A stretch of 64,000 nucleotides of DNA, from the NCBI GenBank assembly GCA_965226565.1, contig CBDDDI010000001.1:159901-223900 (forward strand), written 5' to 3'. A program made the translations under genes and the position numbers. Of this stretch, positions 8,110-16,855 are shown in pieces (position 1 is the stretch's first letter; each line of letters begins with the position of its first letter). A model generated the notes under the pieces. It did not search any database. It was not told where the DNA came from and was given only the letters and a program-made list of their open reading frames with translations. The stretch comes from SZUA-444 sp965226565 (GTDB lineage Bacteria; Bacillota; Clostridia; Oscillospirales; Ruminococcaceae).

Positions 8110-10080
8110 ATGGATAGTATAAAAAACAGAATTACTGAGTTGACAAAAATAATCAATTACCACAGAGATATTTATTATAATAAAAATAATAATGAAATAA
8201 GCGATCAAGAATATGATACTCTTTTTAATGAATTAAAATCTTTAGAAACTAAATATCCTGAACTTGTTTCTCAAGATTCACCAACACAAAAAGTTGGTGG
8301 AGAGGTATTGAATATTTTTTCTAAAGTAGAACATAAAGTGCAAATGGGAAGTTTGCAAGATGTTTTTTCATTTGAAGATGTAGAGAGTTTTTGTAATAAA
8401 TGTAAAAATTTAAATTCAAATACATCATTTGTTGTAGAACCTAAAATTGATGGATTGTCAGTGTCACTTGAATATGAAAATGGTATATTTATTAGAGGAT
8501 CTACTAGAGGAGATGGTTTTGTTGGTGAAGATGTAACTAACAACCTTAAAACTATTAAAAACATACCAAAACAATTAAAAGATAAGATTCCGTATTTAGA
8601 AGTAAGAGGAGAGGTTTATATGCCTCGAAAAGTATTTTATAAATTAGTTGAATCACAAATGGAAAATGAAGAACAACCTTTTAAAAATCCTCGTAATGCT
8701 GCTGCTGGATCATTAAGACAAAAAAAATCTGCTATTGTTGCTAAACGAAAATTAGATATATTCATTTTTAATATTCAGCAAATTGAAGGTGTTACATTAA
8801 CTTCACATAAAAATTCACTAGATTTTTTATCAGAACAAGGATTTAATGTTGTTCCTGAATATTTAAAAATTGATGAGCCAGATAAAGTTGTAAAGGCAAT
8901 TGATGATATTGGAAATAATAGATCTAAATATGAGTTTGATATAGATGGTGCAGTTGTAAAAGTAGATGATTTTAATCAACGTTCTTTGCTTGGAAATACA
9001 GTAAAAACGCCTAAATGGGCTGTAGCATATAAATTTCCAGCTGAAGAAAAAAATACAAAACTTATTGATATTATTACAAATGTAGGTAGAACAGGTGCTA
9101 TTACACCAGTTGCTATTTTTGAACCTGTATTACTTGCTGGCACAAGTGTTTCTAAAGCTTCTCTTCATAACCAAGACTTTATTAATGAGAAAAATGTTGC
9201 TATAGGTGATATTATTACAGTTAGAAAAGCTGGAGATATTATTCCTGAAGTAGTTAGTGTGGCAGAAAAAAATAATAATGAGATATATTCTCTTCCTAAA
9301 GTATGTCCTATATGTGGAACTTTAACTGTTAAAGAGTTAGAAGAAAGTGCTATTAGATGTCCAAATGTTGATTGTCCTGCTCAAATTGAACGTAGTATAG
9401 CTCATTTCGCGTCTAAATCTGCTATGGATATTGATGGATTAGGACCAATGATAGTTAAAACATTAATTAAAAATAAATTAATAGAATCTGTTGCAGATTT
9501 ATATTCTCTTACAGTTGATGAATTATTAGAACTTGATAGATTTAAAGAGAAATCTGTTAATAATTTAATTAATGCTATAGAGAAATCTAAAGATAATTCA
9601 CTAGACAAGCTTATTTTTGGATTAGGAATTAGACATATTGGAGCAGTATCAGCTAAAGATTTGTGTGAAAAATTTAATAATATTGATAATATTATTAATG
9701 CTAAAGTTGATAATATATTAGAAATTGATGGTTTTGGTGAAATAATGGCTGAAAGCGTTGTACAAGCTTTTCATGAGCCACATTTTATTGAAATAATAGA
9801 AAAATTAAAATCCTGCGGAGTTAATACTTCGTATACTAAAGAATCTGTAGATGATAGATTTAATAATCAAACATTTGTATTAACAGGAACTTTACCAACT
9901 ATGACTAGAAATGAAGCAAAAGAACTTATTGAAAAATATGGTGGAAAAACAAGTTCATCTGTTTCAAAAAAGACTAATTTTGTTTTAGCTGGAGAAGAAG
10001 CAGGAAGTAAATTAACAAAAGCTCAAAACTTAGGTGTTAATATAATTGATGAAAATAAGTTTAAAGAGATGCTTTTATAA
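8110..10080 (+). CDS. ligA: NAD-dependent DNA ligase LigA
   Basis: It seals nicks in DNA during replication and repair using NAD. The 656-residue protein has the full order of LigA parts: domain Ia, the adenylation domain with the nucleotidyl-accepting Lys112 in PKIDGLS, the OB fold, a four-Cys zinc finger (CPICG and later RCPNVDCPAQ), helix-hairpin-helix repeats (for example GLGIRHIGAVSAK), and a C-terminal BRCT domain from about residue 585. TAGGAG precedes the ATG. It sits directly ahead of gatCAB, a frequent neighbourhood in Clostridia. Length and motifs are intact. Confidence 0.97.
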   Translation: MDSIKNRITELTKIINYHRDIYYNKNNNEISDQEYDTLFNELKSLETKYPELVSQDSPTQKVGGEVLNIFSKVEHKVQMGSLQDVFSFEDVESFCNKCKNLNSNTSFVVEPKIDGLSVSLEYENGIFIRGSTRGDGFVGEDVTNNLKTIKNIPKQLKDKIPYLEVRGEVYMPRKVFYKLVESQMENEEQPFKNPRNAAAGSLRQKKSAIVAKRKLDIFIFNIQQIEGVTLTSHKNSLDFLSEQGFNVVPEYLKIDEPDKVVKAIDDIGNNRSKYEFDIDGAVVKVDDFNQRSLLGNTVKTPKWAVAYKFPAEEKNTKLIDIITNVGRTGAITPVAIFEPVLLAGTSVSKASLHNQDFINEKNVAIGDIITVRKAGDIIPEVVSVAEKNNNEIYSLPKVCPICGTLTVKELEESAIRCPNVDCPAQIERSIAHFASKSAMDIDGLGPMIVKTLIKNKLIESVADLYSLTVDELLELDRFKEKSVNNLINAIEKSKDNSLDKLIFGLGIRHIGAVSAKDLCEKFNNIDNIINAKVDNILEIDGFGEIMAESVVQAFHEPHFIEIIEKLKSCGVNTSYTKESVDDRFNNQTFVLTGTLPTMTRNEAKELIEKYGGKTSSSVSKKTNFVLAGEEAGSKLTKAQNLGVNIIDENKFKEMLL

Positions 10081-10093
10081 ATAGGAGGTTTAT

Positions 10094-10366
10094 ATGGATA
10101 TTGATATTAAACATATTGCTAAATTATCTAGATTAAAAATTGAAGATGATAAAATTGATAAATTTAAAGTTGACATGAAAAACATTGTTAACATGGTAGA
10201 AAATCTTCCTGATATTGAAGAAGATTTTACATTACTTGATCCTTCAAATCCAATGAAGTTAAGACAAGATGAGGCTAATACAGACAAATTCACAAGAGAT
10301 GAGTTATTAAAAAATGCTCCACAAACAAAAGCTGGATGTCTAGTTGTGCCTAAAACTGTAGAATAG
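10094..10366 (+). CDS. gatC: Asp/Glu-tRNA(Asn/Gln) amidotransferase subunit C
   Basis: This is the small scaffold subunit of the GatCAB complex, which converts misacylated Glu-tRNA-Gln (and Asp-tRNA-Asn) to the correct amide form. The 90-residue product starts MDIDIKHIAKLSRLKIEDD, typical of GatC (x-IxxLARLxLxxE), and has the central LPDIEE and C-terminal R-D-E segments. AGGAGG precedes the ATG. It is followed after 12 bases by gatA. An antisense frame over the same span (10090-10392) is a shadow. Confidence 0.93.
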   Translation: MDIDIKHIAKLSRLKIEDDKIDKFKVDMKNIVNMVENLPDIEEDFTLLDPSNPMKLRQDEANTDKFTRDELLKNAPQTKAGCLVVPKTVE

Positions 10367-10378
10367 GAGCTGAATATT

Positions 10379-11836
10379 TTGGAATTATACAATAAAAATG
10401 CTTGCGACTTGTCTGAAATGATTAAAAGTAAAAAAATTTCTGCAAAAGAACTTACTGAATCTGTTTATAATAGAATTGAACAAGTCGAAAATAAAATTAA
10501 TGCATATACAACTTTAACTAAAGAATCTGCATTAAAAACTGCTGAAAATGTTGATAAAGATATAGCTGAAGGAAAAGAATTATCAGATTTAGCAGGAATT
10601 CCAATAGGAATTAAAGATAATATTTCAACAAAAGGAATAACTACAACATGTTCTTCTAAAATGCTTGAAAATTATGTTCCGCCATTTAATGCAACTGTTA
10701 TGGACAAGCTTGATTCAAACAAAATGATTATAACAGGTAAATTAAATATGGATGAGTTTGCAATGGGATCTTCTACTGAAAATTCTTATTTTGCTACAAC
10801 AAAAAATCCACACGATTTAGATAAAGTTCCTGGTGGTTCATCTGGAGGTAGTGCAGCTGCTGTTGCTGCAGGAGAAGCGATTGTTTCACTTGGTTCTGAT
10901 ACTGGTGGATCAATAAGACAACCTGCATCTTATTGTGGTGTTGTTGGGCTTAAACCAACTTATGGAGCTATTTCTCGTTATGGTCTTGTTGCATTTGCGT
11001 CTTCTTTAGACCAAATTGGACCTATCGGAAAATGTGTAAAAGATGTTGCAATGCTTCAATCTGCTATATGTGGACATGATAAATTTGATGCAACTTCTGC
11101 TTATAATACTTATCCAAATTATTTTGCTTCTTTAAAATCTGATATAAAAGGATTAAAAATAGGTATTCCTAAAGAGTATTTTGGAAAGGGAATTGATGAA
11201 GAAGTAAAAACTTCTGTTATGAATGCAGTAAAAGTTTTAGAAAACCAAGGTGCAATTATTAAAGAGATTTCACTTCCATCAACTGATTACGCTCTTTCTG
11301 CTTATTATATTATTTCTTCAGCGGAAGCTTCATCAAATTTAGCAAGATTTGATGGTGTAAAATATGGATTTAGAGCTAATAAATTTGAAACTCTTACTGA
11401 AATGTATGAGAATACACGTTCTGAAGGCTTTGGAGATGAAGTTAAAAGAAGAATTATGCTTGGTACATTTGTTCTTAGTTCTGGATATTATGATGCTTAC
11501 TACAAAAAAGCAAAAATGTTACAAAAGAAAATTTCAAATGAATTTTCATCTGCATTTGCTGATATAGATGTTATTGCAACTCCTACTGTTCCATCTACAG
11601 CATTTAAAATTGGTGAAAATACTAGCGATCCTTTAAAAATGTATTCAACAGATATATGCACAGTAACAATAAATATTGCTGGATTACCTGCAATTAGTGT
11701 TCCTTGTGGTTTTGATAAATCAAATATGCCTATTGGTTTACAATTAATAGGTAATAAATTTACTGAACAAACACTTTTAAATACAGCTTATTGCTATGAA
11801 CAAAATGTTGGTGGCTTTAAGTCGGCAGTTCTTTAA
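10379..11836 (+). CDS. gatA: Asp/Glu-tRNA(Asn/Gln) amidotransferase subunit A (amidase)
   Basis: This subunit hydrolyses glutamine to supply ammonia to GatB. The 485 residues show the amidase signature PGGSSGGSAAAVAAG. The catalytic triad is visible as Lys79 (in GIPIGIKDN), Ser154 and Ser178 (in GSDTGGSIRQPA), at the same positions as in the well-studied Staphylococcus enzyme. The start is TTG at 10379, with GGAGC at 10367-10371 as ribosome site; no better ATG is in range. It is the middle gene of gatC-gatA-gatB. Confidence 0.97.
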   Translation: MELYNKNACDLSEMIKSKKISAKELTESVYNRIEQVENKINAYTTLTKESALKTAENVDKDIAEGKELSDLAGIPIGIKDNISTKGITTTCSSKMLENYVPPFNATVMDKLDSNKMIITGKLNMDEFAMGSSTENSYFATTKNPHDLDKVPGGSSGGSAAAVAAGEAIVSLGSDTGGSIRQPASYCGVVGLKPTYGAISRYGLVAFASSLDQIGPIGKCVKDVAMLQSAICGHDKFDATSAYNTYPNYFASLKSDIKGLKIGIPKEYFGKGIDEEVKTSVMNAVKVLENQGAIIKEISLPSTDYALSAYYIISSAEASSNLARFDGVKYGFRANKFETLTEMYENTRSEGFGDEVKRRIMLGTFVLSSGYYDAYYKKAKMLQKKISNEFSSAFADIDVIATPTVPSTAFKIGENTSDPLKMYSTDICTVTINIAGLPAISVPCGFDKSNMPIGLQLIGNKFTEQTLLNTAYCYEQNVGGFKSAVL

Positions 11837-11848
11837 GGAGGTTTTTTG

Positions 11849-13285
11849 ATGGAAAAAGATTATGAAATAGTTATAGGACTTGAAGTTCATGCCGAATTAA
11901 ACACAAAATCAAAAATATATTGTGATTGTAAAAATGCATTTGGACTTGAAGTAAATACTCAGGTTTGTCCTATTTGTATGGGTATGCCTGGAACATTACC
12001 AACTCTTAATGAAGAAGTTGTGAATAGTGCTGTACTTATGGGACATGCTTTAAATTGTACAATTAATCCTGTTTCTAAACAAGATAGAAAGAATTATTTT
12101 TATCCTGATCTTCCTAAGGCATATCAAATTTCTCAAGCAGAAGTTCCTATATGTGAAAATGGATATTTAGATATAATGGTTAATGGTGAAATTAGAAGAA
12201 TTGGTGTTACTAGAATTCATATTGAAGAAGATGCTGGTAAACTTCTTCATTCTGATGCTTTTGATGGATCTTTAGTAGATTTAAACCGTTGTGGTGTTCC
12301 ACTTATTGAAATTGTTTCTGAGCCTGATTTAAGAAGTTCCGCTGAAGCTAAAGCTTATCTTGATACAATTAAATCTATTTTGCAATATATTAATATTTCT
12401 GATTGTAAAATGCAAGAAGGTTCTATTAGATGTGATGTAAACGTTTCTGTAAGAAAATATGGTGAACCATTTGGTACTAGATGTGAAATGAAGAATGTAA
12501 ATAGTTTTAGTGCTGCTGTAAGAGGTATTGAATATGAAGCTAAAAGACAAATAGCTTTAGTTAAGCAGGGTGGAGTAGTAGAACAAGAAACTAGACGTTG
12601 GGATGATTTAAAAGGCGAAAGTTTAACAATGAGAACTAAAGAAAATTCTAATGACTATAGATATTTTCCAGAACCAGATTTATTAACTATTGTTGTTGAT
12701 GAGCAAAAAATTGTTGATTTGAAAAATTCTTTGCCAGAATTACCTAATGCTAAAATCGCTAGATATGTTAATGAATTAGGACTTTCTCAAATTGATGCAA
12801 CTTTAATTACTGAGTCTTTGGAAAAATCTAAATTATTTGATGATTGTAATAAAATAGGTGAGTGCTCTCCTAAAAATATATCTAATTGGATACTTTCTGA
12901 TATTTCAAAATATATAAATGATACAGGTAATAATATTCTTGAAACTCCTTTAACTGCACAACGTTTAAGTGATTTAATTAAACAAATTGAAGATGGTAAA
13001 ATTTCAAATAGTGCAGCAAAAACTGTATTTGAAGCTATTTTAAATGAAGATAAAGATGTTGATACAATTATAAAAGAAAAATCTTTAACACAAATTTCTG
13101 ATACATCTTTCTTAGATAAAATTGTTGATGATGTATTATCACAAAACGAAAAATCTGTAAATGACTATAACAATGGAAAAACTAATGCACTTGGATTCTT
13201 AGTTGGTCAATGTATGAAACAATCAAAAGGAAAAGCAAATCCTGCAATGGTTAAAGAAATTTTATTATCAAAAATAAGTAAATAA
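11849..13285 (+). CDS. gatB: Asp/Glu-tRNA(Asn/Gln) amidotransferase subunit B
   Basis: GatB binds the misacylated tRNA, activates its side chain with ATP and transfers ammonia from GatA. The 478-residue product starts with MEKDYEIVIGLEVHAELNT, followed by the CxxC-type segment YCDCKNAFG...CPICMGMPGTLP, the block RKNYFYPDLPKAYQISQ, and the C-terminal GatB/YqeY helical domain ending GKANPAMVKEIL. The ATG at 11849 is used rather than the TTG immediately before it, because AAGGAGG at 11835-11841 is 7 bases away. It ends the operon at a bidirectional terminator. Confidence 0.97.
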   Translation: MEKDYEIVIGLEVHAELNTKSKIYCDCKNAFGLEVNTQVCPICMGMPGTLPTLNEEVVNSAVLMGHALNCTINPVSKQDRKNYFYPDLPKAYQISQAEVPICENGYLDIMVNGEIRRIGVTRIHIEEDAGKLLHSDAFDGSLVDLNRCGVPLIEIVSEPDLRSSAEAKAYLDTIKSILQYINISDCKMQEGSIRCDVNVSVRKYGEPFGTRCEMKNVNSFSAAVRGIEYEAKRQIALVKQGGVVEQETRRWDDLKGESLTMRTKENSNDYRYFPEPDLLTIVVDEQKIVDLKNSLPELPNAKIARYVNELGLSQIDATLITESLEKSKLFDDCNKIGECSPKNISNWILSDISKYINDTGNNILETPLTAQRLSDLIKQIEDGKISNSAAKTVFEAILNEDKDVDTIIKEKSLTQISDTSFLDKIVDDVLSQNEKSVNDYNNGKTNALGFLVGQCMKQSKGKANPAMVKEILLSKISK

Positions 13286-13300
13286 TATTTTATTTATATA

Positions 13301-13329
13301 AAAAGCTCCTATTTAATATAGGAGCTTTT
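13301..13329. terminator. Bidirectional terminator between gatB and the Xer recombinase
   Basis: The stem AAAAGCTCCTAT/ATAGGAGCTTTT with loop TTAAT has a T-run on either side depending on strand. It lies between two convergent genes, so it can end both transcripts. Confidence 0.85.
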
Positions 13330-13330
13330 G

Positions 13331-14320
13331 TTATTTGTTTTCTTTTGTTATTTTTTTAACAGATGCTAAAGGTGAACTTTGAGCAGCTTTTTTCAAATTA
13401 TCATTTGATAAATGAGTGTATATCTCAGTTGTAGCGATGCTTTTGTGTCCTAAAACTTCTTTTAAAATTAATGGATCTACGTTACCATGTTGATACATTA
13501 AAGTTGCTGCAGTGTGCCTAAGTTTATGTGTTGATACACCTTTATTATCAAGTCCAGCATCAAATAAACTTTTCTCAACTATTTGTTGAACACGTCTTTT
13601 TGAAATCCTTGAATTTGTTCTGCTTAAAAAAAGTGCGTCAGGCTCTTTAGCAACATTTTTTCTTACTTTTAAATAAGATTTTATCGCTGATATACAAGCA
13701 TCATTTAAATAAACTATTCTTTCTTTATTTCCTTTACCTAAAAGCCTAATTGTTTTGTTTTCTAAATTTACATCTTTAATATCTAATCCAACTAATTCAC
13801 TTAATCTCATTCCACAATTTAAAAATAATGTAAGTATACAATAATTTCTTTCAGAATCAGGTCCATCAACTTTTGAAAGTAGTTCAATACAATCTTCTAA
13901 AGATAAAAATTTAGGTAATTTGTGTTTAACACTTGGAATTTCAAGGTCTACTAAAGGATTTGAATCAATCAAATTTGCTTTTTTATGTAGATAATTAAAA
14001 AATTGTTTAATAGAGCTAGTTTTTCTTGCTCTTGTTGTAGTAGAATTATTTAATACATTTGATGTAAAATATAAATACTCATAAGCATCATTTAAAGTAA
14101 AAGCTTGTATTAAATCAATTGGCACATCATTAATAATAATTTCTTTAAATTCAGTATCTTCATTAACAATCTTATTAGATATCTTTAAATATCTTAAAAA
14201 AGTCCTTATATCAATATAATAAGCTTCAACTGTACGATTTCCACGTGCTTTAACAACTTTTAAATAAAATAAGAACTCTCTCAAATATTCTGGACAATCA
14301 TTCATATAATCATTATTCAT
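13331..14320 (-). CDS. Tyrosine recombinase, XerC/XerD type
   Basis: It is a site-specific recombinase, probably the one resolving chromosome dimers at dif, though a mobile-element integrase cannot be fully excluded. The 329 residues hold an N-terminal SAM-like core-binding domain (about 12-110) and a catalytic domain with all expected residues: Arg172 (NCGMRLSEL), Lys196, His265 and Arg268 (HKLRHT), His292 (GHKSIATTEI) and the nucleophile Tyr301. GGGGG precedes the ATG and lies directly against a strong hairpin (14335-14364). Length and motif spacing favour XerC/XerD over phage integrases. Only one such gene is in the window. Confidence 0.88.
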   Translation of the reverse strand: MNNDYMNDCPEYLREFLFYLKVVKARGNRTVEAYYIDIRTFLRYLKISNKIVNEDTEFKEIIINDVPIDLIQAFTLNDAYEYLYFTSNVLNNSTTTRARKTSSIKQFFNYLHKKANLIDSNPLVDLEIPSVKHKLPKFLSLEDCIELLSKVDGPDSERNYCILTLFLNCGMRLSELVGLDIKDVNLENKTIRLLGKGNKERIVYLNDACISAIKSYLKVRKNVAKEPDALFLSRTNSRISKRRVQQIVEKSLFDAGLDNKGVSTHKLRHTAATLMYQHGNVDPLILKEVLGHKSIATTEIYTHLSNDNLKKAAQSSPLASVKKITKENK

Positions 14321-14334
14321 TTTAAATTACCCCC

Positions 14335-14364
14335 AATTGCACTAAATTTCTATTTAGTGCAATT
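14335..14364 (-). repeat. Perfect 13-bp inverted repeat next to the Xer ribosome site
   Basis: AATTGCACTAAAT (14335-14347) and ATTTAGTGCAATT (14352-14364) form a perfect stem with a 4-base loop. On the minus strand the hairpin ends immediately before the GGGGG ribosome site of the recombinase. It could be an operator, a leader hairpin or a terminator of upstream minus-strand transcription. No T-run follows on that strand, so termination is less likely. Confidence 0.6.
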
Positions 14365-14428
14365 AACTGTTTTATTTTTACAGTTTTTATTATATCATCT
14401 TTGATATTTAAAAACTATTAAATTATAA

Positions 14429-14488
14429 TTAATTATCCCCACTATTATTTTGGTTATAAACTATTTTATTTAAGATTGTATTTAGCAT
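14429..14488 (-). CDS. Possible very small peptide or gene remnant upstream of the Xer gene
   Basis: On the minus strand GAGAGG, seven bases on, is followed by an ATG and a 19-codon frame (MLNTILNKIVYNQNNSGDN). The same frame stays open for more than 20 codons further upstream, giving a plausible protein-like stretch (VVRKEKNYYTSREVV) but no usable start. It could be a leader peptide, or the tail of a decayed gene whose front was lost where the neighbouring terminator now stands. I do not recognise it and no function is proposed. Confidence 0.2.
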   Translation of the reverse strand: MLNTILNKIVYNQNNSGDN

Positions 14489-14566
14489 TGTAACAACCTC
14501 TCTTGAAGTGTAATAATTTTTTTCTTTACGAACTACTTTGTAAATTTTAGTACGTTGCTTATGAAT

Positions 14567-14600
14567 AGAAAAAGAGAGTATATAATTACTCTCTTTTTCT
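14567..14600 (-). terminator. Terminator of the Cys-rich protein gene
   Basis: A 14-bp perfect stem AGAAAAAGAGAGTA/TACTCTCTTTTTCT with loop TATAAT lies 7 bases past the stop of the gene at 14608. The stem itself provides the T-rich arm. It is very similar to the hairpins at 15501-15530 and 16780-16811. Confidence 0.8.
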
Positions 14601-14607
14601 ATATTAT

Positions 14608-15294
14608 TTATTTTATATATCCTTTTAATATTTCATAAGCACTTTCAATACTTTCTGATTTATTAAAATCGTCCTCAAAAGTTTTATCATTCATTGCTTT
14701 TTTAAGAGTTTTAGTATAAAAATCTTTAGAATAGTTTTTATAAAACAATGCCTTTGCTTTTGTTGAATACACAGCATCAGTTTGATAAAATCCTTTTTTA
14801 CATAATAATAAATCATTACAAAAAGAACAATTTTCTAAACCTTTTTCAGTTGCACATTTTACATTTGCACAAATTCCATTTTCAGATATAGTTGCGTAAG
14901 AGCAAGAATTGTAATCACTTTTACAACCACCACACCATTCTCCTAAAAAACAAAAATCACAATGATGTCCGCAATATCCTATAGGATCTAAATCCATTCT
15001 TGCTGTTTTAACCATATCAGACTTAATAGTTTTACATCGTTCAATTCGTTCACCATTATCTCCATGTTCTTTATCAAATGAATATTTTTTTAATAACTCA
15101 CAAGGAAAATTTTCACATTCACCACAAAAACGTTTATTTCTTTCTTTAATACACTCAACAATATCACAACTGCCATAGAATGGTTGTCCTTTTGTAACGA
15201 TACACCCACTACAATTATTTAATTTTTTTTCAGGACAAGTCGCACATTCTAAACCACAATAACTGTCAAATGAATCTTTCATAAAGTCTTTCAT
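14608..15294 (-). CDS. DUF3795-like Cys-rich protein with duplicated domain
   Basis: The 228-residue protein has two related Cys-rich halves. The first begins YCGLECATCPEKKLNNCSGC and the second YCGHHCDFCFLGEWCGGC. Each carries further Cys pairs (FCGECENFPC in the first, NCSFCNDLLLCK in the second). This spacing resembles the DUF3795 family, small proteins thought to bind zinc or a cluster; the function is unknown. A helical tail without Cys follows from about residue 165. The ATG at 15294 is chosen because AAAGGAAAA precedes it; a frame extension to 15366 has no ribosome site. It has its own promoter and terminator, so it is a single-gene unit. Confidence 0.7.
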   Translation of the reverse strand: MKDFMKDSFDSYCGLECATCPEKKLNNCSGCIVTKGQPFYGSCDIVECIKERNKRFCGECENFPCELLKKYSFDKEHGDNGERIERCKTIKSDMVKTARMDLDPIGYCGHHCDFCFLGEWCGGCKSDYNSCSYATISENGICANVKCATEKGLENCSFCNDLLLCKKGFYQTDAVYSTKAKALFYKNYSKDFYTKTLKKAMNDKTFEDDFNKSESIESAYEILKGYIK

Positions 15295-15364
15295 AATAAT
15301 AATTTTCCTTTCATTTGTAGATATTAAAATTTTAATATGTTCAAAATATTTATACTGTAATATC

Positions 15365-15393
15365 ATAATACCATGCTTAAATTATTATTACAA
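15365..15393 (-). promoter_or_regulatory. Putative promoter of the Cys-rich protein gene
   Basis: On the minus strand TTGTAA (15388-15393) and TATTAT (15365-15370) are 17 bases apart. A TG one base before the -10 makes it an extended -10 type. Transcription would begin about 65 bases before the chosen ATG. Confidence 0.55.
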
Positions 15394-15500
15394 GTTATAT
15401 ATTAAGTATTTTGCGCTTTTCCCTTAATACTCTTATTTTCACACTATTATATTCCATTTTATTATAATTAAACTAAATTTATTTCTATTGAAACGCAAAT

Positions 15501-15530
15501 AAAAAAAGAGTATTAAAATACTCTTTTTTT
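15501..15530 (-). terminator. Terminator of the secreted-protein gene
   Basis: The stem AAAAAAAGAGTATT/AATACTCTTTTTTT is 11 bases past the stop of the gene at 15542 and ends in a T7 run on either strand. It can therefore also block readthrough from the left. Confidence 0.8.
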
Positions 15531-15541
15531 ATTTAATTATA

Positions 15542-16507
15542 TTAAGGTTTAAAATTTTTAAAATAACAAACTGCATCATGATCAATATCATCTTCATTTT
15601 TCTTACGATTAGAATTAAAATACAGTTTTCCATTCATTTCATCACAACCTTCAATTTCAAATAAATAAGGATAAGCTGAAGATGTTATACGAAATGATAA
15701 ATCAGGATTCGCAGTAATTGTACCAGAAGCTTTTGAAATATTATCAAAAACCAATATAATACTAACATTCTTATTTGTTAACGGAAATAATAGTTGATCT
15801 TTACTTTTTATATAACCTATTCCTTGTCTTGTAAATTCTTTAAGTCCAGTTACTTTTTTGCCATTTACTAAAGAATCTTCAATATTAAGTGTACATACAC
15901 GTTTAATATTGATTATTCCACTTGGTTGATTATTTGCAATATCACCTTTATAAATAGTTGTTATATTACCTTTAGTTTTAGAAAATAAAAAATAAACATT
16001 ATTTTCATTTTTAGCATATTTTTTAACACCAGCAACACTAATATCTCCTCCATTATATTGCAAACGATATTCAGCCAATTTTGTATAATTCGTTCCAGAA
16101 TATCCAAGTTTAACAAGGCTATCATGACCTTCTTTTAACGTTGTTACAAAAAGATGAAATTTACCATCAATAGTACAAGTATCCATATCATTCGCATGAC
16201 CAAGTTCTGTTGAATATGTTTTATTATTAGAATTTGTCATAAGTGCATTTTTACCTGTATTATTATTTGTTCTAATAATTACTTGTTTAGTTGGATTTTT
16301 TGAACTATCAATTTTTGCTGAATATGAATATGTACTTCCAATAGCAAAACCTTCTGTAATATTACAACCATTTTCATTTGGAAGTTTAGGATGAAGTTGT
16401 TTATAAGTATTAAAATATGCTGCACTTACTATTGTAGTTACTGTACTAAAAATTGCTAAACATAAAAATAATGATATAATTATTTTACTATGTTTTCTAT
16501 TTTTCAT
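15542..16507 (-). CDS. Secreted protein of unknown function
   Basis: The 321-residue product starts with a clear Sec signal peptide: basic MKNRKHSK, a hydrophobic core of about 20 residues, and a likely cut after VSA/A-Y near residue 30. The mature part is rich in Thr, Asn, Gly and aromatic residues. It shows repeated strand-like segments such as FHLFVTTLKEG, VYFLFSKTKGN and LYFNSNRKKN, each following a short turn. This recalls the strand repeats of beta-propellers, but I cannot assign a family. There is no cell-wall anchor or lipobox, so it is probably released. GAAAGGGG precedes the ATG. It is an isolated transcription unit. Confidence 0.6.
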   Translation of the reverse strand: MKNRKHSKIIISLFLCLAIFSTVTTIVSAAYFNTYKQLHPKLPNENGCNITEGFAIGSTYSYSAKIDSSKNPTKQVIIRTNNNTGKNALMTNSNNKTYSTELGHANDMDTCTIDGKFHLFVTTLKEGHDSLVKLGYSGTNYTKLAEYRLQYNGGDISVAGVKKYAKNENNVYFLFSKTKGNITTIYKGDIANNQPSGIINIKRVCTLNIEDSLVNGKKVTGLKEFTRQGIGYIKSKDQLLFPLTNKNVSIILVFDNISKASGTITANPDLSFRITSSAYPYLFEIEGCDEMNGKLYFNSNRKKNEDDIDHDAVCYFKNFKP

Positions 16508-16855
16508 ATTAAAATTCCCCTTTCAAAATATATTGTATACTATGATTGATATTGTAACATTTATATATTGGATATTATATATACATATTATACAAATTTT
16601 TTTAAAAATATATTCAATAAAACAAATAATTAATTTACATTATAATACATATATTTTAAATAATAATACAAATTAATTCCTCATAAAATGTTATTAATAA
16701 AAATTTAATGCCCTATTAGTTTTTTAAAAACATACTATAAAGTTTATTAAAATATATTTTTTATTTATAATAGTAAATAAAAAAAGAGAGTAATAATATA
16801 CTCTCTTTTTTATTAGTTATTTTTTATAATTTCTTTAATTAAAATAAAAATCACT
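16508..16855. other. AT-rich intergenic region without a gene
   Basis: These 348 bases hold no credible coding frame. A weak minus-strand promoter for the secreted-protein gene may be present (TTGAAT at 16612-16617 and TATAAT at 16587-16592, with a long 19-base spacer). The other identifiable element is the terminator at 16780-16811. Confidence 0.5.
16780..16811 (-). terminator. Terminator of the radical SAM gene
   Basis: AAAAAAGAGAGTA (16780-16792) pairs with TACTCTCTTTTTT (16799-16811) around a 6-base loop. It lies 45 bases after the stop of the gene at 16856 and shares its GAGAGTA stem with the terminator at 14567-14600. Confidence 0.75.

Noticed and set aside
8271..8564. 97-codon antisense frame inside ligA
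   Set aside because: It lies opposite the conserved adenylation domain and looks like a shadow of it.
10090..10392. 100-codon antisense frame over gatC
   Set aside because: gatC on the + strand has a good ribosome site and family motifs; the antisense frame has neither.
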